A stretch of 64,000 nt of DNA from DATARH01 sp050246595 (GTDB taxonomy: Bacteria; Pseudomonadota; Alphaproteobacteria; ATCC43930; CGMCC-115725): NCBI GenBank assembly GCA_050246595.1, contig JBFWVT010000004.1, positions 84,203 through 148,202 of the forward strand, in the 5' to 3' direction. Below, piece after piece: positions 40,656 to 49,533 of the stretch (its first letter is position 1; each line of letters begins with the position of its first letter). Below the pieces are notes generated by a model. The model searched no databases. It was not told where the DNA came from and saw only the letters and a list, made by a program, of their open reading frames with translations. The translations under genes and the position numbers were made by a program.

Positions 40656-43426
40656 GCGCTTGCCCTCGCCTTTTTCCTGGTCGCACCCACCGATGAGGTC
40701 ATCTTGGTGTAAAGGTCGAACAGCTTTTCCAATCGCTCAGTATCGTTGCGGAACCGGCGGCCAATATAGATGCGTTCCAGCACCTCGTCGTTGTGCTCAT
40801 GTGCTTCCCGCAAGTCGGCTGGCATATTGTCTGAGTCATAAAGATCTGCGATCGTCGCCGGGAAGTGCGCCTCACGCGCTAGAAGAATGTCCTCGGCGCA
40901 CCGAGTCAGGTCGGTCTTGTTCTTACCAGTGAGGGTCGGAACCGGAAAAGTGTTCCAACCTAGAACATTGGAATATCGATATCGCGTTTCGAGTTGGCCG
41001 CAAGTTGTAGAAATCCAAATTAGATGCAGCCGTGAAGCAATCAATGCAAAGTGCCATAGCGGAGTATCGAACATTGCAAACGCCTCACTCGATACTACGT
41101 TTTCTGCATTTAGTACCCCTGCAGGAAGATAAGGCCGCGATTCCGATGATGTTCTCGGCATAATAATAGTGTGCCTCTGAGCGATCCGCATCTCTCGCAT
41201 TTGGTGAGCTCGCGCAGCCATTGCCCGTCCGCCGCTATCAGTGCTTTTCAGCCGCATGGCTCGGACAGCTTCAATCCGGCTTTTTATACCCGACACCTGC
41301 ATCGCTTCCGTGAGTCGGTTATCTTCAATCCAAAGACAATATCGTTCTGAGTTGTTTATAAACTCCTTCGATCCATAAATTCGGCGAATAAATCTCCGGC
41401 GCTGCACATCTGTTAAACTGAGAGCGGAAAGATCTTGCCTGGAAAGTAGTAAATTTCCACCGTCATATGGCATATTGCCGAGATCCATTGAAGACAGCTC
41501 ACTTAGTGGAGACGAGCGCTTCTCCACAAGCACGTCTGCTCCCCCAACTAGATAGGCATTTATATGCGATACTTCTCTGGATAGGGCCGCACCTTCGTCC
41601 GAAATGGAAAAGAGCTTACGTGTATTCGTTGCTTCTTTAGTGATGCCGATAATTACGACCGTAACCCCAGCATTGTTGCTCGCTAGGTTCGCCCACTTAA
41701 AGGATGTATGCGCGAAAACAATCTGGTGGCCCGTTGCAAAGATCGGTGGCCAAATGAGCGGTACTTGATGCCCTTGGCACAGTGAGTTCGTTGTCACAAA
41801 TGCGTATGCCGATTTAACCCTCATGCCATAGTCTGCTGCTTTCATAAACCAGCATCCTACGTAATCGATGTAGCCGTGCTTCACGCCACGGTGACCGAAG
41901 ACAAAATCCATATCGTCAATCTCTTGGGACGTCTTCTTACCCTTACCCGCATAAGGTGGATTCCCGCAAATGTATGTCTCCCCTCCCTCATTTTCGAAGT
42001 CGATCTGTGCTTGATCTAGCGGTGTGTAAAGCAGGTCATCGGCGTAGTGCTTCACGCCGGTTCCCGTGGATAGGCAGATGCTGAGCCAATCCAACCGCAG
42101 CGCATTGCCACAGGTGATCCAGTTCTGCGCATCGAGCGGTAGAAACTCTTTCAGGGCCTCCCTCTGACCGCGATAAAGCACGTCACACTGAAACTCCGCG
42201 ATGATTAGGGCAAGACGTGCGACCTCTGCTGGAAAATTGCGCAGCTCGATTCCCCGAAAATTCGTTAATGGGATTTCGGTTCGCCGTCCGGCTTCACCGC
42301 GCCGCTTGTCGATCTCGGCCTCAATGGCTCGCATTTCCTTGTAGGCAATGACGAGGAAATTCCCCGAACCGCAGGCCGGGTCGAATACTCTGATCTTCGC
42401 TATGCGTTTGCGGAGATTGAGAAGCATGCGAGAGTTGCCCCCCGCTTCGTCAAGCTGCTCCCGTAGATCGTCGAGGAATAGCGGATTGAGCACTTTGAGG
42501 ATGTTCGGCACACTAGTGTAATGCATGCCGAGGGCACCCCGCTCTTCGTCGTCGGCGACAGCCTGGATCATTGACCCGAAGATGTCTGGGTTGATCCTTG
42601 TCCAATCGAGATTGCCGATGTGGAGGAGGTAGGACCGCGCGATCCGACTGAAGCGCGGCACCTCCATGCTGCCGGAGAACAGCCCGCCATTCACAAAGGG
42701 AAAGGCGGTGGCCCAACGGGGTAGGTTCGCAGTGGCCCGATCCTCGGTTTTGGTGTTCATCGCCCGGAATAGAGTGCCGATCACCTCATGGGTATTGGAC
42801 GAGTCCCGGGCGCTCATCTGCTCGACTGTGGCCGTGAACAGGCTGGTGCCGTTGAAGATGTCGGTGTCCTCGGCAAAGAAGCAGAAGATCAGCCGCGCCA
42901 TGAAGTGGTTCATGTCGGGGCGGCGCTCTGCAGTGCCCCAGTCGGGATTATCTTTCAAAAGTTCGATATAGAGCCGGTTTAGCCGGCTTGTTGCCCGGAT
43001 GTCGAAGGCGTTTTCAGTGATTTGCCGGACTGTCGTGATGCCCGCCAGCGGGAGGAAAAAGCCGAAATGGTCCGGGAAGTCCCGATAGGCGCAGGCGACC
43101 GTTTCCCCGCTCGACAAGTTCTCTGCCTCGAAGGTATCGCCATCCGTCGCCAGAATGAATTTCGCTCTGCCCCTGGACGTCGCCGGGCTGGCCTTCAGCC
43201 TCACGAGGGTCTCCGTGACCTTGCCGAGCTCAGCAACCGAGATATGAATGTTGTTGGTTTGAAGGACCCCGCCAAGGTCAGACCTGTTTGACGTCCCACT
43301 ACGAAGCCGTCTTATTGTTGTTTCCTTGTTGCCGAACGCTTCGAGGAAGGAAAAAGGAAATTCCTCTCCATCGAACGGACGCTCTGCTAATGCAGAAATT
43401 GCTTGTTCGATTTCAACAGCGTTCAT
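40652..43426 (-). CDS. MmeI-like class I DNA methyltransferase
   Basis: A 924-residue protein with the order of MmeI-type enzymes: an N-terminal domain; a helical connector (MARLIFCFFAEDTDIF); a methyltransferase with SAM motif FDPACGSGNFLVIAYKEM and catalytic Asn-Pro-Pro-Tyr in CGNPPYAGKGK; and a target-recognition domain with SRLHLIWISTTCGQLETRYRYS. The N-terminal D-ExK nuclease residues of MmeI are not evident (FILATDGDTFEAENL). Cleavage therefore probably depends on another subunit, such as the GIY-YIG protein. It is third in the operon. Confidence 0.88.
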   Translation of the reverse strand: MNAVEIEQAISALAERPFDGEEFPFSFLEAFGNKETTIRRLRSGTSNRSDLGGVLQTNNIHISVAELGKVTETLVRLKASPATSRGRAKFILATDGDTFEAENLSSGETVACAYRDFPDHFGFFLPLAGITTVRQITENAFDIRATSRLNRLYIELLKDNPDWGTAERRPDMNHFMARLIFCFFAEDTDIFNGTSLFTATVEQMSARDSSNTHEVIGTLFRAMNTKTEDRATANLPRWATAFPFVNGGLFSGSMEVPRFSRIARSYLLHIGNLDWTRINPDIFGSMIQAVADDEERGALGMHYTSVPNILKVLNPLFLDDLREQLDEAGGNSRMLLNLRKRIAKIRVFDPACGSGNFLVIAYKEMRAIEAEIDKRRGEAGRRTEIPLTNFRGIELRNFPAEVARLALIIAEFQCDVLYRGQREALKEFLPLDAQNWITCGNALRLDWLSICLSTGTGVKHYADDLLYTPLDQAQIDFENEGGETYICGNPPYAGKGKKTSQEIDDMDFVFGHRGVKHGYIDYVGCWFMKAADYGMRVKSAYAFVTTNSLCQGHQVPLIWPPIFATGHQIVFAHTSFKWANLASNNAGVTVVIIGITKEATNTRKLFSISDEGAALSREVSHINAYLVGGADVLVEKRSSPLSELSSMDLGNMPYDGGNLLLSRQDLSALSLTDVQRRRFIRRIYGSKEFINNSERYCLWIEDNRLTEAMQVSGIKSRIEAVRAMRLKSTDSGGRAMAARAHQMREMRIAQRHTIIMPRTSSESRPYLPAGVLNAENVVSSEAFAMFDTPLWHFALIASRLHLIWISTTCGQLETRYRYSNVLGWNTFPVPTLTGKNKTDLTRCAEDILLAREAHFPATIADLYDSDNMPADLREAHEHNDEVLERIYIGRRFRNDTERLEKLFDLYTKMTSSVGATRKKARASA

Positions 43427-43441
43427 GTCGAATTTCCGCCG

Positions 43442-44566
43442 TCACATTTTTACGAACAGCTCTTCCTGCACCGGGTGACGTCGCCCGGCTGGTTCGGCGA
43501 TGGGTGCCCCGTACAGCGCAGCGAGTTCGGCTGTTACGAGCGTCATGTGATGGTTCATGTTGACCCAGCGCCAGATCATCGGGTTGCCGACGCCTGCCAG
43601 TCCCCGCGCGCGGCTGCCGATGAATTCATCACCGGCCGAGAACGATTCACCGCTAAAGTTGGCCGAGGCAGCGATTTTACGGACAATTGACCGGATCGTA
43701 TTGCGATCCTCCGAACCGCGCACGATCAACCACTCCATCGGCGTCGCGTAGCGCAGGTGCGTAATCGCTTTCCCGCCCGCACTGAAATCGATCCGTGCAT
43801 TGTCGGCGCCGTAATCGCCGAACATCGCAAAACTTCTAATGCTCTGGTCCATCTGCTGGACGCGCTGCCAAATAGCCCATTCAGATCGCGGGATTGCTGC
43901 CATCCCATCAGCTGGTGCGGGGTTCTTGCCGCGCGGATAATTGGTTGCGAGCACTATGATGCGCCGCCACGTCCCGAAGCCGCGCAGCTCAACGAGCCAT
44001 TCGATCAAGGATTTCGCGAAATCCTCGATTAACGAAAGGTCCGCCTCCCCGAGATCGAGCGCGACCAAGCACTCATTGGCAGGGATCCCCAAATCGGATA
44101 GCTGTGTCGCGATCATTTGTTGGCGCTGCGGGTGGGACAGATCTGTCAACGTCACGCGCAAACAGGCTCCGCTCTTCGCGTTGTGAGCATGCGCACTGGC
44201 GGCAGCCGTCCGGTAGTAATCGGTCGCGAGGCCGATTACCGGAATCACGCGGCATCCAACGCTTCGCGCATGAGTGAGAAGCTGGTTCACCCGAGCAGCG
44301 TCGCTGCCGGCATCGGCATCAAATCGGAGGAAACGGAGATCGAGGAGGCAGGGTCGTGATTTCCAGTGATCCCAAATTTTGCCGACCTGGTCGGCGATCA
44401 CCTGGTCCCCGCTTAGATCCTTGTTTTCCTTTGCGGTGTACGACGGAAGAACAAAATAAGGGAGAAGCCGATCTTTGTTCTGATCGTGCAGCTCAGAACA
44501 TGCAATAAATTCGCCCGCTTTGCCACGCAGAGCCGGACAGTAAAACGTGTTATCTATCGAATACAC
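43442..44566 (-). CDS. Beta family protein (PF14350-like)
   Basis: A 374-residue protein resembling the phage T4-type 'beta protein' family: an N-terminal Tyr/Cys block (YCPALRGKAGEFIACSEL), LLDLRFLRFD, then a TIM-barrel-like run of strands (CRVIPVIGLATDYY, CLVALDLGEADLS, RRIIVLATNYPRG). The C-terminal core is WAIWQRVQQMDQSIRSFAMFGDYGADN and GGKAITHLRYATPMEWLIVRG. The function is unknown, but these genes recur in defence loci. It lies 13 bases after the HTH/ImmA gene and 15 before the methyltransferase gene. Confidence 0.75.
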   Translation of the reverse strand: MYSIDNTFYCPALRGKAGEFIACSELHDQNKDRLLPYFVLPSYTAKENKDLSGDQVIADQVGKIWDHWKSRPCLLDLRFLRFDADAGSDAARVNQLLTHARSVGCRVIPVIGLATDYYRTAAASAHAHNAKSGACLRVTLTDLSHPQRQQMIATQLSDLGIPANECLVALDLGEADLSLIEDFAKSLIEWLVELRGFGTWRRIIVLATNYPRGKNPAPADGMAAIPRSEWAIWQRVQQMDQSIRSFAMFGDYGADNARIDFSAGGKAITHLRYATPMEWLIVRGSEDRNTIRSIVRKIAASANFSGESFSAGDEFIGSRARGLAGVGNPMIWRWVNMNHHMTLVTAELAALYGAPIAEPAGRRHPVQEELFVKM

Positions 44567-44579
44567 AATGTATATCCTT

Positions 44580-45881
44580 TCAATTTGCCTCGCCGCTTAG
44601 GAACAAGCGTCTCACCTGGCCGCGGCCGATCAGGTCGCCAAAAATACGGTAATCATTCCGGTCTCTTCGGATGCGTCCGGCAACGATCGCCGGATGAATA
44701 TTCCGGGATTGTGCGAAACTTGAAATTAACGTCGGCGACCTTGCAAACCGAGCAGGTGAAACATTCCAGACTTCGTCTGGAAGCAGCTGCGACCGGGCAA
44801 AGCTATCGGCTTCCGTTTCAACCTGGTCGGTACTCGGGCCATCGAGATCATCGTCAAGAAACCCGGCCTCAAGCCCGTGATTGAAGTGAAGAAACACGTG
44901 ACCGAGCTCGTGCAATAGGGTGTACCAGAAGTTGTCTAACCGGTCGTGGCGAAGCGTGAGTCCGACGACGGGCACCCCGCCGTCGAGCAATAGCAGCGCG
45001 GCGCCATCGAGCAGTGTGTGCGGCAGCTGCGGCTCAACCACCAGGAGGATGCCCTTGGCGCGGAGCATTTCGGCGGCTCGCAACGGACCATCCGGGTAGA
45101 TGCTGAGCGCGATCAAATCTTTGACCCAGCTCGGATCGGCTATGTTGAAGCGGGCTCTCACTTGGCTCCGCCGTTCAGCAGCGACCCTAAGAACGCGAAC
45201 CCGCCACGCGGCGAGAGCCTTTTCGGCGTCGTCCGGCTTCGCACTTACTGATTTGCGGTGGTAAGGGACGCCCTTCGCGAGACTCGCCCCCTCACCGATG
45301 TAGAGGGCAATGCACCGCGCCTGATCGTCACGACCGCTGTCAGGCGGCAGCTCCACCCAACCACGCTTGCGTATTTCCCGTAGAACGTCTGTAGGAATCT
45401 CGTTAGGTTCTGGCTCGACAATGGCCCGCGTTTCGCTCTCATCCAACGGCAGCAATCGGGGCTGAAGCTCGATACCAAGCACTTCAAGGGTCCGCTGATA
45501 GCGCGCGAGACTGATCCCTGCATACCGCTCGCGCTCGTACCGCTGAACCTGCTGTTCTTTCATATTGAGCAGCTCGGCAAGCTCGCGCTGCGACAGCCTG
45601 CGCGTGATTCGCCCGATGATCGGCAGCAGCCCCAAATCGTCCACATCGAGTGTCGGTTCTGTATCCCTCTGCTCGGGGCTGCCGCGCAGCTTTTCGTAGG
45701 CCGCCACATCGGTCTCGAGACGCTCAAGCTCAGCCCGAAGCGCCTGTTGCCGAGCAGCTGCGACATCTGCCGGCAGATGCGCGCTGATGTCGGCGATTAC
45801 GCCATCGCGGCTCAGCGCGCGCATCAACTGCGCGATCTGAGCGCGCGCTGTGCGGTAATCGCGATGGTTTAGAATTGGCAT
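44580..45881 (-). CDS. HTH domain and ImmA/IrrE-type metallopeptidase protein
   Basis: A 433-residue protein. An XRE helix-turn-helix is near residues 85-120 (SQRELAELLNMKEQQVQRYERERYAGISL). The C-terminal ImmA/IrrE zinc peptidase domain has the HExxH motif in LLHELGHVFLHF and a downstream acidic EADSFARSQLLP. Such proteins repress phage or defence genes and cleave a partner repressor upon stress. ATG 45881, with a GTG at 45896 also in frame. A palindrome/promoter overlaps the start, pointing to autoregulation. It heads the five-gene operon. Confidence 0.85.
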   Translation of the reverse strand: MPILNHRDYRTARAQIAQLMRALSRDGVIADISAHLPADVAAARQQALRAELERLETDVAAYEKLRGSPEQRDTEPTLDVDDLGLLPIIGRITRRLSQRELAELLNMKEQQVQRYERERYAGISLARYQRTLEVLGIELQPRLLPLDESETRAIVEPEPNEIPTDVLREIRKRGWVELPPDSGRDDQARCIALYIGEGASLAKGVPYHRKSVSAKPDDAEKALAAWRVRVLRVAAERRSQVRARFNIADPSWVKDLIALSIYPDGPLRAAEMLRAKGILLVVEPQLPHTLLDGAALLLLDGGVPVVGLTLRHDRLDNFWYTLLHELGHVFLHFNHGLEAGFLDDDLDGPSTDQVETEADSFARSQLLPDEVWNVSPARFARSPTLISSFAQSRNIHPAIVAGRIRRDRNDYRIFGDLIGRGQVRRLFLSGEAN

Positions 45882-45893
45882 GGCGCAATTCAC

Positions 45894-45915
45894 CACAACA
45901 TATTAGTTGTGTCAA
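45894..45915 (-). promoter_or_regulatory. Operator-like palindrome and -35 box of the HTH/ImmA operon
   Basis: The inverted repeat CACAAC-N6-GTTGTG (45894-45911) abuts a TTGACA -35 box (minus strand, 45915-45910). A protein bound here would cover the promoter. The HTH domain of the first gene is the natural candidate. Confidence 0.55.
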
Positions 45916-45946
45916 GTCGTGCGCCTTTACGCGGGCAGCCTTCGCC

Positions 45947-46279
45947 CTACCCCGACCCCGCCGTCACGTGCAGCTGCAGGCTGGCCTGTTTCTGCAGATA
46001 ACCGATGATGTTGAAGAGGTTGCGGGCCTGCGGATTGGCGTGCGGGCCGAACATGCGGATGAGGCTCTTGGGTGGCGTGCCGGTCGCCTCGCCGAGCTTC
46101 TCGAAGCCGATTGTCGCCTTGATGTAGTCGCGCAGGATCACCAAGCCGGTGTTGATGTCGCCGGCGAGCATGGTTCCAATCCCCTCGCACAACAGCGCCG
46201 CACTAAAGACCGGCTCGCGACCGGCATGCTGGCGCACCAGTGCGCTGAAGTTCCGCGATGATGCCATCCTGCCGCTCAT
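45947..46279 (-). CDS. HigA-like/addiction-module type HTH regulator
   Basis: A 110-residue DNA-binding protein: GTMLAGDINTGLVILRDYIKATIGFEKLGEATGTPPKSLIRMFGPHANPQARNLFNIIGYLQKQ. This pattern is typical of helix-turn-helix regulators annotated as addiction-module antidotes. ATG 46279 overlaps the AbiEii stop by four bases, so it is the third gene of the AbiE-type operon. Confidence 0.8.
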   Translation of the reverse strand: MSGRMASSRNFSALVRQHAGREPVFSAALLCEGIGTMLAGDINTGLVILRDYIKATIGFEKLGEATGTPPKSLIRMFGPHANPQARNLFNIIGYLQKQASLQLHVTAGSG

Positions 46280-47193
46280 GTGCCGTCTTGCACCGCTGCA
46301 ACCAGCCGGGTGCAGGCGGCGAGCGCGTCGGTGAAATGGATTACCTCGCCTGGCCCGGCGAACGACACCGCCCGCACGAAATCCTCATATTCCTTGGCCC
46401 ATAAAGGATCGGTTGCGAGGCGCTGCAGCATGGTGGCGAACATCGCTGCGGCGTCGCCGCTCGCAGCGCCCCCTCCCCTGCCGGCGTCGGCTGCGGCCGC
46501 GGCGCGCACGAGCTTGGCAAATTGCGGCGCCGTGGCCGCGGAGCGCTCCAGCGCGGCGAGATCATGCAGATGGCGGATGACGGCCGGATCATCCTTGCGG
46601 CTGCCGCGGTCGCGCGCCAGCACGCGCCAGGCGAGCGCGCTCAGCTTGTCGGCCGCCGTCTCGACCGGATCCACGCAAGGGAATGCCGCCACCTCGGGCG
46701 GCTCGCGGCGGGCCAGGGCGATCAGGGAGCGGATCGGACGCGCGACCGGCGGCAGCGCCGGCGCCTGAAACGACATCTCGACCCGGATATGCGGGCGCAA
46801 CCCCCGCCCCGCCCCGAATTCCGCGCCATAGGCCAGGTTGGCCGAAAAGAAGCGGCTCTCATTGCCGATATCCGGCTTCCCGGCCAGCTCGAAGCCGGCC
46901 GCCGTCAGCCCGTCGAGGACGCGCTGGCGGTAAGCGGTGCGCTCGCGCCGCGCGCGGCTGGCGCTCAGTCCCGCCGGCTCGCCGACCTTGAAATCGACAT
47001 CCTCGGAAAAGCGCTTGATGAGCTCCCAGCCTTTCGACAGCGACGTGCCGCCGGAAAAGGCCGGCCTCATCCCGGCGCGGTCGACCTCGGCGATGACGGC
47101 GATCGCGCGCACGACATGCCAGTCCTTTTCGACCAAGCCCGGGCTGGCGCCGAGATCGGCGGCGATCTCCTCAACGAGGCGCCGGTCCGGCAC
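46276..47193 (-). CDS. AbiEii-type nucleotidyltransferase toxin
   Basis: A 305-residue nucleotidyltransferase of the AbiEii/AbiGii family. The catalytic GGTSLSKGWELIKRFSEDVDF block carries the nucleotidyltransferase Gly-Ser and the Asp pair (ExDxD-like EDVD). It is followed by the helical C-terminal part. Members inhibit growth during phage infection, in characterised cases by adding nucleotides to tRNA. The start overlaps the AbiEi-like antitoxin by 23 bases. Confidence 0.88.
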   Translation of the reverse strand: MPDRRLVEEIAADLGASPGLVEKDWHVVRAIAVIAEVDRAGMRPAFSGGTSLSKGWELIKRFSEDVDFKVGEPAGLSASRARRERTAYRQRVLDGLTAAGFELAGKPDIGNESRFFSANLAYGAEFGAGRGLRPHIRVEMSFQAPALPPVARPIRSLIALARREPPEVAAFPCVDPVETAADKLSALAWRVLARDRGSRKDDPAVIRHLHDLAALERSAATAPQFAKLVRAAAAADAGRGGGAASGDAAAMFATMLQRLATDPLWAKEYEDFVRAVSFAGPGEVIHFTDALAACTRLVAAVQDGT

Positions 47194-47590
47194 GTTCGAA
47201 ACTCAGATTGACTCCGTTATAGCCGATCTTGCGGCGCACGCGCCGCGTAACGCCGACCACGCGGCCGGTCGGCACCTGCGTTGTCTCGCCCGCGTTGTAG
47301 GCTCGTTCCAGACGCGTCGGCACTGTCTCGACACCGACGCGCCGGAGCGCCTCGTTCAGCGTCGCGAGGCCTTTCGCCGGCAGCGGCTCGCCGCTCGTGA
47401 CCGACGGCCGGGCGCGGGCGTAGAGCCCCTGCCCTACCCTGACCAGCCGGCCCTTGCGCACGAGCTCGCGCAGCGTGCGGCCGACCTGGTCGTAACCGCC
47501 GAGATCGCCAAAATCGCTGCGCAGAAATACGTCGCCGCGCTTGCGGTCGATGCGCTTCAACAGCCGGGTTTCGAGCGTCTCGGGTTTCAT
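47171..47590 (-). CDS. AbiEi-type antitoxin (DUF6088)
   Basis: A 139-residue protein with an N-terminal winged helix (DVFLRSDFGDLGGYDQVGRTLRELVRKGRLVRVGQGLYARAR), typical of AbiEi/DUF6088 antitoxins, and a shorter C-terminal domain. It neutralises AbiEii and represses the operon in type IV systems. ATG 47590. An AT-rich region with an inverted repeat lies upstream. Confidence 0.85.
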   Translation of the reverse strand: MKPETLETRLLKRIDRKRGDVFLRSDFGDLGGYDQVGRTLRELVRKGRLVRVGQGLYARARPSVTSGEPLPAKGLATLNEALRRVGVETVPTRLERAYNAGETTQVPTGRVVGVTRRVRRKIGYNGVNLSFERAGPAPR

Positions 47591-47630
47591 GGCGGATTCC
47601 CCACCCTGTCAAGATACGACATTCAGTTAA

Positions 47631-47648
47631 GAAATTCAAGTATATTTC
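47631..47648. promoter_or_regulatory. AT-rich inverted repeat upstream of the AbiE operon
   Basis: GAAAT-N8-ATTTC in a 45-base AT-rich island that contrasts with its GC-rich surroundings. AbiEi-type antitoxins bind inverted repeats at their own promoter, so this is a candidate operator. Confidence 0.4.
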
Positions 47649-47777
47649 AATAAGATAGAAACTCAGATAGATAGAAGGGTTCGCTTGGCCCGCGTCGCCC
47701 GCCATGCGAAGCGGCGCTGCCGGCCAACGGCGGCTGGTGATACGCTGCGTCCGTTACGCCCGGACCGGGAGCGCCCA

Positions 47778-48200
47778 ATGCATGAGACAGACATCGGCAA
47801 GGCCGTGCAATTGCTCGATCTGATCCACGACTTTTTCTCCGATGACGCGCACTGGACCCGCGGCTGTTACGATGACGGGAACGGCGGCCACTGCCTTGTC
47901 GGCGCCCTTTTACATCTGAGCCGCAAGCATCGCCTTCCGGCAGCGTTGGCGATCTCGCTCCTGCAGGATGCAATGCCCCGCCCCGGCCTTCCCCTTGTTC
48001 ATTTCAACGATCATCGTTGCGGCAGCCTCGCCGAGCTGCGCTCCGTCATCGTCAAGGCGCGCCGCCTCGCATATGATAGTGCCGAAAGAGAGCGTGCCGC
48101 TATGGCAGTGAAAACCTGGCTGCTCTCTCAGATCGAGCAAAAAAGAATCGCCGTGCCGGCCTCAGGCGAGCAGTTTGCCCCCGAACGTCTCGCCGCTTAA
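47778..48200 (+). CDS. DUF6197 family protein
   Basis: A 140-residue protein with the DUF6197 pattern: an N-terminal helix (KAVQLLDLIHDFFSDDAHWTRGCYDDGNGGHCLVGALLHL), then helices and FNDHRCGSLAELRSVIVKARRLAY. The function is unknown. The family is common on alphaproteobacterial plasmids and integrative elements. ATG 47778 is in frame, with GGGAGCGCCCA upstream. Confidence 0.8.
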   Translation: MHETDIGKAVQLLDLIHDFFSDDAHWTRGCYDDGNGGHCLVGALLHLSRKHRLPAALAISLLQDAMPRPGLPLVHFNDHRCGSLAELRSVIVKARRLAYDSAERERAAMAVKTWLLSQIEQKRIAVPASGEQFAPERLAA

Positions 48201-48366
48201 TATTTTTCCACAGATGGCGAGACCTCTCCTTCCGGGTGCTCATCGCGGGCTCCACATCCGTGCCGGTCCTGAATCGAATTCTGTACTCATAATTTCCAGC
48301 AATCTGGCCGACGCGCAGGACATGATAAAAGTATAATCTGTAAACGAATCAGCACAGAGGTGGCGA

Positions 48367-48792
48367 ATGCCGATCAAGGCTGAGATGCGTTGGTTCTATC
48401 CCATCGACTGGCCGCAGCTCAGCAACCATGTCCGCTTCGAACGCGCCGGGGGCCTCTGTCAGCATTGCGGGCGCCCGCATGCCGCCATTATCCATTGCCT
48501 GCCGGACGGACGTTGGTATGACGAGACCCGGCAGGCATGGCGCAATCATCGCGGCCGCCTGGTGCGCTCTCCCGGCCTTCAGGACATGGCTCGCATCCGC
48601 CAGACCCGTGTCATTCTGGCCGCGGCTCATCTCGATCACGATCCCGGCAATAACCGGCCGAAGAATCTGAGAGGGTTATGCCAGCGCTGCCATCTCATCC
48701 ATGACCGGCCGCATCATCTCGCCCGGCGCCGCATCACCTATCTGCTGCGCCGTGCCCTCGGCGATTTGTTCTTCGGGCCCTACGCCCGCTGA
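48367..48792 (+). CDS. HNH endonuclease-like protein
   Basis: A 141-residue protein with two zinc-binding CxxC pairs (GLCQHCGRPH and GLCQRCHLIHD) and an HNH-type core LAAAHLDHDPGNNRPKNLRGLCQRCH (His, Asn, His). It may be a small nuclease or a structural relative. It belongs to the plasmid/ICE module that continues to the right. Start ATG 48367. Confidence 0.8.
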   Translation: MPIKAEMRWFYPIDWPQLSNHVRFERAGGLCQHCGRPHAAIIHCLPDGRWYDETRQAWRNHRGRLVRSPGLQDMARIRQTRVILAAAHLDHDPGNNRPKNLRGLCQRCHLIHDRPHHLARRRITYLLRRALGDLFFGPYAR

Positions 48793-48945
48793 CCGGCACC
48801 GAGCCACGATCAGCCGGCGCCCGTAATAGCGGCTGTCAAAGAGCAAAGTCAGATAAAGCAAAGTCTGCCAAGAGGCGGGCTATGCTATCCGGAATGAAGA
48901 TAATAAGCAACGCGTCAAGGCTTCACCGATCCCGAGGCATCAAGG

Positions 48946-49248
48946 ATGTTTTTCAGCTTTCCCGAAGACGCCCGCTGGAATGCCGAATGCGAGGCGGTCG
49001 AATTCGGTGTCGGCATTGGCGAGTATGAAGGCGTGGTGCGGGTGCCGCGCAACGTGTTCCGCCGCTTTATTGACGGTCCCGTGACGCCGGAGCGCTGCCT
49101 GGAAGCCTATCATCTGCAGCGCACCCGCCTCGAGCTCATCGCCGAGCGCAAGCTGCGGCGGCGGCAGCTGACCGAGGACGGCAACGTCGAGATCACCGGC
49201 CGCGACCTGCGCGAGGGGAAAAACAGAAGCGAGGCAAAGAGGGTATGA
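48946..49248 (+). CDS. DUF1488 family protein
   Basis: A 100-residue protein matching the DUF1488 pattern (AVEFGVGIGEYEGVVRVPRNVFRRFIDGPVTPERCLEAYHLQRTRLELIAERKLRRRQL). The function is unknown and no catalytic motif is visible. It lies 285 bases ahead of the ParB-like gene in the plasmid/ICE module. Confidence 0.75.
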   Translation: MFFSFPEDARWNAECEAVEFGVGIGEYEGVVRVPRNVFRRFIDGPVTPERCLEAYHLQRTRLELIAERKLRRRQLTEDGNVEITGRDLREGKNRSEAKRV

Positions 49249-49533
49249 GCTTGGCGGGATGATTTTGGGCGTCCCGGCCGCAGGGCGGCCGGCCGCGCTC
49301 TATGGCGCAAGCGCCACGGAGCCGGCCCGTTTCTTTCTTTTGGGATGTTGGACCGTCTCCGCCCATCCGGGTTGCGATCGCTGACGCGGGTTCTGCCGCC
49401 TGGTTTGACCCTTCAGGGAGGGATTGGTACCGGCCGGCATCACCGGCGTAGAGGAAGAGGGCCACGAGGACTTCGTGACGGGTTTTACAGCGCGGGAGAG
49501 GGCTCCCGTTCGCCCGTCGGGAGTATCTCAGCC

